A stretch of DNA of 64,000 nt from Litorimonas sp039975855 (GTDB lineage: Bacteria > Pseudomonadota > Alphaproteobacteria > Caulobacterales > Maricaulaceae): NCBI GenBank assembly GCA_039975855.1, contig JBDWGH010000002.1, forward strand, positions 620,001-684,000, in the 5' to 3' direction. Shown one piece after another: positions 16,262-25,030 of this stretch. A program made the translations under genes and the position numbers. The notes beneath the pieces are model-generated. The model did no database searches. It saw only the letters and a list, made by a program, of their open reading frames with translations, and was not told where the DNA came from. Within the stretch, counting starts at the first letter, position 1; each line of letters begins with the position of its first letter.

Positions 16262-17125
16262 ATGGTCTTTATGGAAATCGTGAGAACGGAACTGGACCTA
16301 CGAAAGGTCACTTGGGGATGGCGCGGATCAGGCGATCGTATCGTCTTTGTCCCAACAATGGGGGCCCTACATGAAGGCCATCTAACACTTGTCCGCCAAG
16401 CAAAGAAATATGGCGAACGGGTCGTCGTTTCCATTTTCGTCAATCCAACACAATTTGCACCGGGCGAAGACTTGGATGCCTATCCCCGTACAGAGGAAGA
16501 GGATGCGCGTTTGTTAAGGGCAGAAGGCGTCGATTTGATTTACGTGCCTGACCCTCAAACCATGTACGATGTCCACCATGCAACCAGCATAACAGTCGGC
16601 GGTGTCGCGAAGGGGTTGGAGACAGATTACAGACCTACATTTTTTGATGGAGTGGCCCTCGTCGTCACAAAGCTCTTTAATCGCGTTCAGCCTGATACAG
16701 CTATATTTGGAGAGAAAGACTATCAACAACTCGCAACGATCCGCCGCCTCGTCGATGATTTAGACATGCCAATTAAGATTGTCGGCGCCCCGATAGCGCG
16801 TGATGAGCATGGCCTCGCCCTCTCCTCTCGAAACGCTTATTTTGATGCAGACGGATTAGCGCTGGCTCGAAAACTCAATGGTATCATGAAGTCCTGCGCA
16901 GCAGATATGCGTGACGGTCAACATGTGGACAAAGCGACGGATGCCGCCAAGGCCGCGCTTTTGAAAGTTGGGTTCACATCTGTCGATTATGTGGAAGTAC
17001 GCAGTCCGAACTCGCTCACCGTTTTAGAGGGCGGCTATCTCGATGGCCCAGCGCGTGTCCTCGTGGCGGCACACTGCCCAAATGGTGATAGCAGCGTACG
17101 CCTCATTGATAATTTCGCGGTCTAA
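16262..17125 (+). CDS. panC: Pantothenate synthetase
   Basis: It condenses pantoate and beta-alanine with ATP to make pantothenate, the coenzyme A precursor, in the cytosol. The 287 residues match the family length. The adenylylation motif PTMGALHEGHLTLV contains the HxGH signature. SIFVNPTQF, the FFDGVALVVTKLFN block and GEKDYQQLATIRR are all family hallmarks, and the KMSKS-like loop reads LALSSRNAY. A second ATG lies nine bases after the first, so the start could be either. It follows the D,D-carboxypeptidase gene by 7 bases and precedes a GST gene by 11, so the three probably form an operon. No panB is visible. Confidence 0.97.
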   Translation: MVFMEIVRTELDLRKVTWGWRGSGDRIVFVPTMGALHEGHLTLVRQAKKYGERVVVSIFVNPTQFAPGEDLDAYPRTEEEDARLLRAEGVDLIYVPDPQTMYDVHHATSITVGGVAKGLETDYRPTFFDGVALVVTKLFNRVQPDTAIFGEKDYQQLATIRRLVDDLDMPIKIVGAPIARDEHGLALSSRNAYFDADGLALARKLNGIMKSCAADMRDGQHVDKATDAAKAALLKVGFTSVDYVEVRSPNSLTVLEGGYLDGPARVLVAAHCPNGDSSVRLIDNFAV

Positions 17126-17136
17126 GGACAAACGAT

Positions 17137-17808
17137 ATGATTACTTTGCATCACCTAGAGAATTCGCAGTCCATCCGCATTCTCTGGCTCTTGGAAGAAA
17201 TCGGCGCACCTTATGCCTTTGAAATGTATGACCGCGATCCGAAAACCATGCTCGCCCCGCAAGTCTATAAAGACCTCTCCCCGTTAGGCACGGCACCTGT
17301 GGTTACGGACGGCACGCTTGCTCTATCCGAAAGTAACGCGATTATTGATTACATCGTCGACAAATCTGATCGGCCAGATTTGCGCCCAGCAGCTGACGAT
17401 CCCATACGCGCTGATTATCTATTTTGGTTCCACACGGCACAGGGCACATTGCAGCCCATGGCGACATTTGGCTTTGTTCTTGGGTTGGCGACACAACGCT
17501 CGCCATTTCTGGTGCGCCCCATCATCAGTAAGGTCGAGCAAACATTAAAATCAGTGTTTATTGAGCCTAGGCTCAAAGCCGTTCTAACAAATATGGAAAC
17601 CCAACTTTCAAATTCAGAGTTTCTAGCCGGCGACAGATTCACCGCGGCAGATATCGCAATGGGTTATACCTTGCACATGTTAAAGATGCGGGGCGGCCTC
17701 GCCGACGAATATCCCAGTGTTTTAGACTATGTTACGCGCATGGAGGCTCGCCCGGCTTGGCAAGCCGCGTTGGAAAAAGACGGAAAATTTGAAGGCGTTC
17801 CGAGCTAA
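17137..17808 (+). CDS. Glutathione S-transferase family protein
   Basis: A 223-residue cytosolic GST. The N-terminal thioredoxin-like domain begins ITLHHLENSQSIRILWLLEEIGAPYAFEMYDRD. It has the cis-proline region LGTAPVVTDG and the gamma-glutamyl-binding LSESNAIIDYIVDK (the S/E pair at about 67-68). The all-helical C-terminal domain contains the N-capping box motif FTAADIAMGYTL. It resembles the bacterial GST group with S or N near the N-terminus instead of a catalytic tyrosine; the exact class is not assignable by eye. It is the third gene after the D,D-carboxypeptidase and panC. Its last four bases are shared with the stop of the converging hybrid kinase gene. Confidence 0.93.
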   Translation: MITLHHLENSQSIRILWLLEEIGAPYAFEMYDRDPKTMLAPQVYKDLSPLGTAPVVTDGTLALSESNAIIDYIVDKSDRPDLRPAADDPIRADYLFWFHTAQGTLQPMATFGFVLGLATQRSPFLVRPIISKVEQTLKSVFIEPRLKAVLTNMETQLSNSEFLAGDRFTAADIAMGYTLHMLKMRGGLADEYPSVLDYVTRMEARPAWQAALEKDGKFEGVPS

Positions 17809-19877
17809 GCCGTTAAAGCGACTTCATGTCCGAAGTTTTTAGATAGTTTAGACAAGGTACGATCAAACGCATCCAAAATGTCTTCACGTTTAACAGGCTT
17901 CGCGATGGTATCATCCATCCCGATATTCCGGCAGATACGGCGCTGTTGATAATCAGGATCTGCGGTTAGGGCTATGATGATGACATTGGCATAAGTCTCA
18001 TTGGACTTCCGAATTTCCAAAGTTGTCTCAATACCGTCCATGATAGGCATGTGAATATCCATCAAGACAACATCGACCGGTACAGTATTAAGAATATTCA
18101 GAGCTTCCTGACCATTATCTGCAAAATAGAGTTGATTGACCCGCTTTCCAATTAGACGTTTTACGACTTTCTGGTTGATAGGATTGTCTTCTACGCACAG
18201 AACATTGAGGCCTTGAAACGGTTTCTGTTCCAAATTCTCTTCTGCGTCTTCTGTCGTCGCTACAGGCTCAGCTTCGATCGGTTTGGCAGGTTCATTTTTG
18301 GCGACAGAAGTACTTTCGACAGGCGTCAAATTGGGCTGAATGTCCAATTCCGCTTGTGTAGGTAATTCAGACTCGCTGTTTAATATAGGTAAGACGAGTG
18401 CAAAGGTCGCGCCCGCTCCACGTTCCGTTTTGACGCGGATGTTCCCTCCCATAAGTTCGCACAAATTCTTCGTAATACTCATCCCTAGGCCGGTTCCACC
18501 GTACTCACGTTGAATTGAAATATCGGCTTGCATAAAGGGATCGAAAATGCGCTTAACTTCGCTTGCCGACATTCCGATGCCAGAATCTTTCACGGCCAAT
18601 ACCAGGGATGGTTTACCTTTTACGTCCGCTTTTCGAGCTAAAAGCGTAACACTTCCGCTTTTCGTAAATTTTGCAGCATTAGAGAGCAGATTATTCAAAC
18701 ACTGTTGCAATCTAAACTCGTCCAACAGGATAGATGTGGGCAATTGAGGATCGATAACAACTTGGAAATTCAAACCTTTACTGCTGATTTGAGGCTTCCA
18801 AAGCCGCGCCACTGTGCCCAAGACTACACGAGGGTCAGTAGGCTCAAGATTGATCATAACCTTGTCACTCAAGAGCTTTGCGTGATCTAAAGTCCGTGAC
18901 AGCAAATAATGCAGGCCTTCTGCCGCACTTTCGATGTCCGTTATAACTTCGCGAACGTCCTCATTTAAGTCTTCGTCCTTCAAGCTATCGCTCATACCTA
19001 TGATAGCGTTTAACGGAGTTCGAATTTCATGGCTCATCCGTGCTAAGAATTCCGACTTGGCTTTTGACGCCGAGCGTTCTGCTGTCAGCGCTTCTGTTTT
19101 GCTGACCTGTTCACTGATATCCATAACAAAGGCAGTGGCACCAAGGGGTGTCCCATCAGGCGCGCAGGTAATTTGTCCAATGGATCGCTGCCACATGTCG
19201 CCATGGCTATCGATACGCACGCGGTATTTGAGATCAAAATCACGACGTTTCGCTACGATATCCGCCCATTCCGTTGTCATTGCTGTAACATCATCGGGAT
19301 GAATTATGGAAAACAATCCGTTTGACTCTAATCTGGCCTGCTCAGCCGCCGTCAAACGGCTAGTTACTGATGTGGAATAGGTGAACTTGCCTGATTTAAA
19401 GTCCATTGACCAAAACCCAGCATTCGCGGCCGTCATGGCGATTTCGAACAGATTTCGATATTGGCTGTCTGTGGAGATATCGCGCACAACAATTGTGTAG
19501 CCGTCGTTACCCTCATACCAACAGTTAAGCCTCACGCGGCGTCCATCTAGGGTCGTCAGAACAGCCGTCGTCCTATGCGGGTCCTTTGAACGCAAAGATT
19601 GCTCCGTGATCTCAGCAATTTCTTTGGGTTTGATCAACGCACCAGAAACAGGATCCTCAATCCTAAACGCACCTAACATTTCCGTTGCAACTGAACCTAT
19701 GAGGTTATCATTTGATCCTAAGCCCAAAATCCCAGCGACATTTCCTTCTACATATTGAATAATTTGATTTTTATCGATGCGCGCAAAGGCCATATCAGCA
19801 GCGCTGAGGATATTAGATACATCCCTTGGAGCGTCGCCTTGCTCCAGGTTTTTCTTTTTAAGCGTAAATGCTGACAT
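17805..19877 (-). CDS. Cytosolic PAS-type hybrid sensor histidine kinase
   Basis: A 690-residue hybrid kinase with no transmembrane helix. Two PAS-like domains precede the kinase core: residues about 22-130 (ADMAFARIDKNQIIQYVEGNVAGILG) and about 140-260, a PAS fold with the PAC segment DFDLKYRVRIDSHGDMWQR. The H-box has His283 in ARMSHEIRTPLNAIIG. The ATPase domain has NLLSNAAKF, DSGIGM and GTGLGMSIT. A glutamate/proline-rich linker of about 60 residues leads to the receiver with Asp607 in LMDIHMPIMDG. Its stop is shared over four bases with the GST gene. The nearest upstream gene on this strand is a GNAT acetyltransferase, 126 bases away. No partner regulator is adjacent, so its output is unknown. 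Confidence 0.95.
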   Translation of the reverse strand: MSAFTLKKKNLEQGDAPRDVSNILSAADMAFARIDKNQIIQYVEGNVAGILGLGSNDNLIGSVATEMLGAFRIEDPVSGALIKPKEIAEITEQSLRSKDPHRTTAVLTTLDGRRVRLNCWYEGNDGYTIVVRDISTDSQYRNLFEIAMTAANAGFWSMDFKSGKFTYSTSVTSRLTAAEQARLESNGLFSIIHPDDVTAMTTEWADIVAKRRDFDLKYRVRIDSHGDMWQRSIGQITCAPDGTPLGATAFVMDISEQVSKTEALTAERSASKAKSEFLARMSHEIRTPLNAIIGMSDSLKDEDLNEDVREVITDIESAAEGLHYLLSRTLDHAKLLSDKVMINLEPTDPRVVLGTVARLWKPQISSKGLNFQVVIDPQLPTSILLDEFRLQQCLNNLLSNAAKFTKSGSVTLLARKADVKGKPSLVLAVKDSGIGMSASEVKRIFDPFMQADISIQREYGGTGLGMSITKNLCELMGGNIRVKTERGAGATFALVLPILNSESELPTQAELDIQPNLTPVESTSVAKNEPAKPIEAEPVATTEDAEENLEQKPFQGLNVLCVEDNPINQKVVKRLIGKRVNQLYFADNGQEALNILNTVPVDVVLMDIHMPIMDGIETTLEIRKSNETYANVIIIALTADPDYQQRRICRNIGMDDTIAKPVKREDILDAFDRTLSKLSKNFGHEVALTA

Positions 19878-20003
19878 TTAAAATCCGTCCCAGTTCAGTA
19901 CGATTTCTGGATCATCAGGCTTAATTTATTCTAAATTTGGTTAGCATTCCCTGAGGATTACGCAGGAATATTATTGTTCGGCGCTTTAAGTATAGAAACG
20001 GAA

Positions 20004-20525
20004 TTACAGCGTCTTCACCATCGTCAATAGGGGAACAGGGACCGCACCATTTTCATCTCGCCAGCGGCGCTCCACAGTATAGCCACACCGTTTATAAAAA
20101 GGCTCTCCGGCGAGCGTTGCCGCCATTTCCAACCCCTTAAAACCCGAAGCCTTTGCCGCCTTTTCAGACGCCTCCAGAATCATGCGCCCTATGCCTCGGC
20201 GTGTGAAATTCGGATGAGTATACATTGCCCGAATCCGCGCGCGATCGGTATCTGGATTCAATCGTGACGCGTCTCGCCCGACCGTGTGGTTACCACCATA
20301 CAATGTAGACCGAAACGACCAGCCACCGCATCCAACAATGCGGTCCTCATCCCAGACACAAAAATATGTGCCATCCTCAATCAGCTGAGTATCCAGCCCC
20401 ATTCCAGCATGAGACGCCGAAACTTGCTCAGGTGTAAGGAAGTCAGCCTGCAGGTTATTTATTGCCGAAAACATGAGGGTTTTTATATCCGCCATATCTT
20501 CGATTTTAGAAATTTTTACCTTCAC
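20004..20525 (-). CDS. GNAT-family N-acetyltransferase
   Basis: A 173-residue acetyl-CoA-dependent acetyltransferase. Motif A, the pyrophosphate-binding region, is seen as IRAMYTHPNFTRRGIGRMILEASEKAA (R/Q-x-x-G-x-G/A pattern as RRGIGR). The C-terminal motif B region FKGLEMAATLAGEPFYKRCGYTVERR is typical of small-molecule or protein GNATs. The start is a GTG with an AAGGAAAT Shine-Dalgarno; an ATG ten codons later (MADIKTL) is an alternative. It is divergent from the TonB-dependent receptor across a 234-base intergenic region. The substrate cannot be predicted. Confidence 0.9.
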   Translation of the reverse strand: MKVKISKIEDMADIKTLMFSAINNLQADFLTPEQVSASHAGMGLDTQLIEDGTYFCVWDEDRIVGCGGWSFRSTLYGGNHTVGRDASRLNPDTDRARIRAMYTHPNFTRRGIGRMILEASEKAAKASGFKGLEMAATLAGEPFYKRCGYTVERRWRDENGAVPVPLLTMVKTL

Positions 20526-20759
20526 AAGATTTCCTTAAACACAATTAGTCCAATATTTATCCACAATAGACATTATTTTCTAAAAATTGAACGGTTTTCG
20601 TGTGTCAATTAAGTCACATCCTCTAAAAATCCCGATATGTGCTGGAAATTATTCTTGTGAGACAACCTACACTAGATAGGTTCCCCCATGCCAAAAAATA
20701 GAGTCAGCCAAGCTGACCGCCCGGCATAGGGAAGAACTAAATCTAAGGAATATCCAATC

Positions 20760-23456
20760 ATGCAAAACTCTGCATATAAAACATGGCTCGCGCTTTCCGC
20801 GTCGACGCTCATGCTGGCGGCTCTGCCAATGCAAGCCCACGCCCAAGTCGAAGACACGACTGTCGACGCCAATGAAGACGTTGTCATTACCACAGGTACG
20901 CGCCGTTCTCTGCGTTCCGCGGCCGACACGCCGGCTCCGGTTGACGTTATCACGGGTGTAGAATTTACAACCAATGCAGCAGACGATGTTCAGGACCTTC
21001 TGCGTACAGCCGTTCCGTCATACAACGTAAACACCCAACCAATTTCAGATGCCGCTTCTATTGTGCGTCCAGCTAACCTTCGCGGACTTTCTCCAGACAA
21101 CACTCTCGTACTCGTGAACGGCAAACGCCGTCATCGCGGCGCAGTCATTGCTTTCCTCGGCGGCGGTATTGCTGATGGATCACAAGGCGTTGACGTTTCC
21201 TCTATCCCATCTTTGGCCTTGAAGCAGGTCGAAGTCCTTCGCGACGGTGCGTCTTCGCAATATGGTTCAGACGCGATTGCAGGCGTGATCAACTTTGTTC
21301 TGAAAGACGATTCAACAGGCGGCGTCATCGAAGCCAAATACGGTTCCACATATGATGGTGACGGTGACAACTATCGTTTGGGCGCCAATGTCGGCCTCCC
21401 TATTGGCGATGCAGGTTTCATTAACGTGACAGCTGAATATGGCGAAACAGACGGTACAGTCCGCTCCGTCGTACGTGATGATGTCCAAGCTTTGATCGCC
21501 GCAGGTAATACAGCTGCAGCGGATTTCCAAACAATCAACACATACACAGATGAAGTCCCACAATATTGGGGACAACCTGATGTCGAAGGTGATCTGAAGC
21601 TTCTCGTCAATACAGGCATTGAACTTAGTGAGAACGCTGAACTTTATGCCGTCGGTACTTATGCCGAACGCCAAACAACAGGTGGGTTCTTCTATCGTAA
21701 CCCAACAAACCGGGGCGGTGTTTATCGCGGACCAACAGTTGATCCTCTAACAGGCCTCGCATCTGATGCAGACGATGCAGTTGCATCTGTCCGCGTTGGT
21801 GACCTTGACGGCGTTGGAACTGGTGAAGACTGTGTTGCCGGCATTCCTTTGACGGGAACAGATGGTCTCATCCCTGATCCAACAATCCTTGCGCAGGTTA
21901 CAGCCTCAGCAAACTGTTTCTCTTTTGTAGAAACAATTCCTGGCGGCTTTGTTCCCCGTTTTGGTGGTGATTTGCGTGACTTCGGTATCTCCGGCGGTCT
22001 TCGCGGATTGGTCGAATTGGGTTCTGGCCTAACATACGACTTATCTGTGACGCATGGATCATCCAAAGTTGATTTCTTTATCAATAACACAGTGAACGCC
22101 TCTCTTGGTCCGAACACACCGCGCGATTTCGTACCGGGTGGACAAGAGCAGAAAGAAACAACGCTGAATGCTGACTTCGGTTATCTTCACGATGTTGGTC
22201 TCGCATCTGATCTCTCAATCGCTTTTGGTGCAGAGTACCGCAAAGAGACATTTGATCTTTTCGCTGGTGATGCAGCCAGTTTCGCGCTTGGCCCACTCGC
22301 TAGCCAAGGGTTCTCGTCTAGCTCTAACGGCTTTGGTGGTTTCCCGAATTCCTCTTCGAATTCACAGGACTCCATTGGTACCTACGTTGATCTGGAAGCA
22401 GACGTAACGGATCAACTGACCCTTCAAGGCGCATTGCGTTATGAAGATTTCTCCGAATTTGGAAGCACTGTTGATTACAAACTCGCAGCGCTTTTCAAAG
22501 CCACAGACAATGTATCACTCCGTGGTACGGTCTCAACAGGCTTCCATGCTCCAACAGCTGGACAAGCGAACATCACAAATGTGACGACTCAAAATGTCGG
22601 TGGACAGTTAGTTGATCAAGGTACGTTGCCGCTCAACACTGCAGCTGGGCAACTTGCCGCTGACTTCATCGCCAGTGAAAATGGCGGTTCACGTCCAGAG
22701 CTCGGTACGGAAGAAGCATTCAACCTCTCAGCCGGTATCGCGTTTGATTATGAAGGCCTGACCGTAACAATTGACGCATTCCAAATTGATGTGGACAACC
22801 GCATTGCTTTGGGCGCGAACGTCGACTTCTTGGCGGCTCTTCAGTTTGCTGGTGCAACAGCTGACAATGTTAGTGATGCCCTGACAGAACTTGACGCCAA
22901 CGGTACAATCAATCGTAGTGACTTTGCTGGTTTGGACCAATTGTCTCAATTCCGCTTCTTTACAAACAGCTTTGACACGCGCTCTCGCGGTGTTGATGTT
23001 GTGGCACGTTATCCGTTTAGCCTTGGCGGCGGAACCTCAGCCATCTCTGTTGCAGGTAACTACACGGATACGAAAGTAACCGATCGTGGTGATATCAACC
23101 CGATTTCTGACGGACGTGAGCAGTCGCTTGAAGACTTACTGCCAAACGTCAAAGGTAATGTGAGCTTTACGCATCGCCAAGGTATGTGGCGTGGTCTACT
23201 GCGCGCCAATTATTACGGCGGCTGGGATGACACAGGAAACGGTGTCAATGACATTGGAGCTGAAATCCTATTCGATGCCGAAGTCGCAGCCGAAGTTCGC
23301 GATGGTATTGAGGTCGCAATTGGTGCGGCTAATATTTTCGACAACTACCCGGACGAAAACCCAGGTGCTGGTGGATTGGGTCAACTGTACCCTGAAGCGG
23401 CCCCGACCGGATTTAACGGCGGTCAGTATTACGCGAAAGTCCGCGTAAACTTCTAA
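20760..23456 (+). CDS. TonB-dependent outer-membrane receptor
   Basis: An 898-residue outer-membrane transporter powered by TonB-ExbBD. The signal peptide covers about residues 1-28 (ending AHAQ). The TonB box is in DVVITTGTRRS just after the mature N-terminus. The plug runs from about 55 to 170 with LRGLSPDNTLVLVNGKRRHRGA and QVEVLRDGASSQYGSDAIAGVINFVLK. The beta-barrel fills the rest and contains the conserved receptor segments GTVSTGFHAPTAGQ and FDYEGLTVTIDAF. The protein ends in an aromatic outer-membrane sorting signal (YYAKVRVNF). The ligand is unknown; the sequence shows no neighbouring siderophore or glycan genes. A strong terminator follows. The 5' region is shared with the divergent GNAT gene. 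Confidence 0.95.
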   Translation: MQNSAYKTWLALSASTLMLAALPMQAHAQVEDTTVDANEDVVITTGTRRSLRSAADTPAPVDVITGVEFTTNAADDVQDLLRTAVPSYNVNTQPISDAASIVRPANLRGLSPDNTLVLVNGKRRHRGAVIAFLGGGIADGSQGVDVSSIPSLALKQVEVLRDGASSQYGSDAIAGVINFVLKDDSTGGVIEAKYGSTYDGDGDNYRLGANVGLPIGDAGFINVTAEYGETDGTVRSVVRDDVQALIAAGNTAAADFQTINTYTDEVPQYWGQPDVEGDLKLLVNTGIELSENAELYAVGTYAERQTTGGFFYRNPTNRGGVYRGPTVDPLTGLASDADDAVASVRVGDLDGVGTGEDCVAGIPLTGTDGLIPDPTILAQVTASANCFSFVETIPGGFVPRFGGDLRDFGISGGLRGLVELGSGLTYDLSVTHGSSKVDFFINNTVNASLGPNTPRDFVPGGQEQKETTLNADFGYLHDVGLASDLSIAFGAEYRKETFDLFAGDAASFALGPLASQGFSSSSNGFGGFPNSSSNSQDSIGTYVDLEADVTDQLTLQGALRYEDFSEFGSTVDYKLAALFKATDNVSLRGTVSTGFHAPTAGQANITNVTTQNVGGQLVDQGTLPLNTAAGQLAADFIASENGGSRPELGTEEAFNLSAGIAFDYEGLTVTIDAFQIDVDNRIALGANVDFLAALQFAGATADNVSDALTELDANGTINRSDFAGLDQLSQFRFFTNSFDTRSRGVDVVARYPFSLGGGTSAISVAGNYTDTKVTDRGDINPISDGREQSLEDLLPNVKGNVSFTHRQGMWRGLLRANYYGGWDDTGNGVNDIGAEILFDAEVAAEVRDGIEVAIGAANIFDNYPDENPGAGGLGQLYPEAAPTGFNGGQYYAKVRVNF

Positions 23457-23480
23457 CACTGATTAACATATAAAATACGA

Positions 23481-23512
23481 AAGCCTCGGATTTCCTTCCG
23501 AGGCTTTTTTGT
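23481..23512 (+). terminator. Strong intrinsic terminator after the TonB-dependent receptor
   Basis: A perfect 10-bp stem AAGCCTCGGA/TCCGAGGCTT with a six-base loop is followed by a T-run of eight bases ending in TTTTTTG. It lies 24 bases past the receptor stop and just before the end of the converging DUF1489 gene. An A-rich left flank may allow weak function in reverse. Confidence 0.9.
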
Positions 23513-23518
23513 TTGTGG

Positions 23519-23950
23519 CTACCAAGCCCCCAAATCTATGAGCTTGGCCATAAATGCCGCAGGTAGATCCGGATCAGCTTCGACGCCTGTCAAATCCGCA
23601 GGCTGATCGCCATCCTGTAAGTAACGCCACCCTTGGAAAGCGCGGCGAGGTTTGGGAGCGACAAGAATAAGTTCCGGATCCATCAATATTCCGCAGGCAC
23701 GATGTCCATTTTTCGTGGTTTCTTCCAATCCAACAATGCGGTTCCGGCAGAGAATATTCCCTTTAATCACCCAATAAATAGAACCGCCGTCGAGTATTTC
23801 CTCACGACGTTTCGGAAACATGCGCGTGACGTGAATGTGATGCGCAGATAAACCTTGTTGTTGCCGTCGCTGAACAACGTGGTTCTGCCAATCGGCCAAG
23901 GTTTGGACCGACTCAGATCCAACGGATAATTTCTGTAAATGAACCGTCAT
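23519..23950 (-). CDS. DUF1489 family protein
   Basis: A 143-residue protein of the alphaproteobacterial DUF1489 family (COG5458), function unknown. The N-terminus MTVHLQKLSVGSESVQTLADWQ fits the family's usual beginning. The conserved central block includes TRMFPKRREEILDGGSIYWVIKGNILCRNRIVGLEE and GILMDPELILVAPKPRRAFQGWRYL. The ATG has a purine-rich GGGAGG unusually close to it (two bases); an adjacent GTG would be even closer. Counting from the mgtE end, spmX, the JmjC-like gene and this gene lie in the same direction with gaps of 45 and 33 bases, so this may be the last gene of the spmX transcript. Cytosolic; no catalytic motif evident. Confidence 0.88.
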   Translation of the reverse strand: MTVHLQKLSVGSESVQTLADWQNHVVQRRQQQGLSAHHIHVTRMFPKRREEILDGGSIYWVIKGNILCRNRIVGLEETTKNGHRACGILMDPELILVAPKPRRAFQGWRYLQDGDQPADLTGVEADPDLPAAFMAKLIDLGAW

Positions 23951-23983
23951 CACCTCCCATTTAGAGAAGTGATTTACATAAGG

Positions 23984-24985
23984 CTAGAAGTTGCGTTGAA
24001 ACGCCTCGACATCAACAATGTAGGTTTCCGCGCTTCCATCAATCCGGAAGGTAACCATATCAGGCTTAGTCGTATCTGGTGTGAGTTTCGCCTTGCGAAG
24101 CACCCGACCAGCAACCGATTTGACACGGCGGGTTAGATTGCCGTCCCGCTCATATGACGGATTCATTCCGAAACGGTGGCGCAAAGTAGCGTTAGTCAAC
24201 ATAGCCGCGTTTTTCGATCCAGATTCCTGGGTAGAATACTCCGTCGTCACAGAGACACAAAAACTCTGATTGTCCACACGATGTGGTGCATTCAATGGCC
24301 AAGTTAAAGCCATACCTTCCGCTAAATCGATAATCTCCGCTTCCGCATCGAAGGATTTATCATAAGGCAGATCATCTTCCAAAGCGTTTGAAATAACGCT
24401 TTCATACGCCTCGTCGGAAATGAATTTCTGGGTAAGTGGATATAGGTAAATCCGTTTTTGTCCGCGTACATGCCACAAGATCGTCTGTGTTTTGTCAAAA
24501 TGATAAGGTACGCGAGCCACTGGGGAAGAAATTAGAATGCCACCACGTGGGTTAAACGCACGATTGCCCGTATTCTTCGCCAGTTCACCATACATCTGAT
24601 CCAGCACTTTTCTGTAATCCTCATGCACATTCATAGCTTGGCGCAGATTAATCCAAACGCGGCCCGCCTTAGCGGCCTCTAAAAGTGTTTTACCAGGCAC
24701 ATTTCTAAAATCGCCCGTCCGAAATTTATTCGGATACATTGGATGGTCAGGCGCCCCCATTGTACAGACATCCATTTGATCGGAAGGATGGCGCTCCAGC
24801 AATGAGATCAAAGCCTCATCCGTAAACAAACCTGTACCGCCCAAATTATGACCAAAGTTCATAATCTTTTTTTGAAACGCAGCTGACTTCGCGTCAGTCC
24901 AATCTGTCAGCATAGAAGCCGGATCAGATGCGATATCACCTTCATCAAGATGTGGATGGTCAATATTTGAATTATCAGTCAACAT
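23984..24985 (-). CDS. JmjC/cupin-like putative 2-oxoglutarate oxygenase
   Basis: A 333-residue cytosolic protein. The central part looks like a JmjC-type double-stranded beta-helix. An HxD motif (H162-F-D164 in VPYHFDKTQTILWHVRGQKRIYLYP) and a distal His235 in WPLNAPHRVDNQ would form the iron-binding facial triad. Tyr/Arg/Lys residues after the HxD could serve co-substrate binding. I infer an Fe(II)/2-oxoglutarate hydroxylase of the kind that modifies protein or small-molecule substrates, but the metal site is read only by pattern. It lies 45 bases downstream of spmX on the same strand, so co-expression is likely. The last 60 residues are basic and could contact nucleic acid or ribosome, which is inference. 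Confidence 0.7.
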   Translation of the reverse strand: MLTDNSNIDHPHLDEGDIASDPASMLTDWTDAKSAAFQKKIMNFGHNLGGTGLFTDEALISLLERHPSDQMDVCTMGAPDHPMYPNKFRTGDFRNVPGKTLLEAAKAGRVWINLRQAMNVHEDYRKVLDQMYGELAKNTGNRAFNPRGGILISSPVARVPYHFDKTQTILWHVRGQKRIYLYPLTQKFISDEAYESVISNALEDDLPYDKSFDAEAEIIDLAEGMALTWPLNAPHRVDNQSFCVSVTTEYSTQESGSKNAAMLTNATLRHRFGMNPSYERDGNLTRRVKSVAGRVLRKAKLTPDTTKPDMVTFRIDGSAETYIVDVEAFQRNF

Positions 24986-25030
24986 AGGTGGCTCCGTAAT
25001 CGGAAAATATTGAGAAGGTGTTGCGACGCC

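Noticed and set aside
7296..20525. A dedicated phosphorelay formed by the two hybrid kinases
   Set aside because: They are 8 kb apart, on opposite strands, and no HPt or response-regulator gene lies in between. Nothing in the sequence links them.
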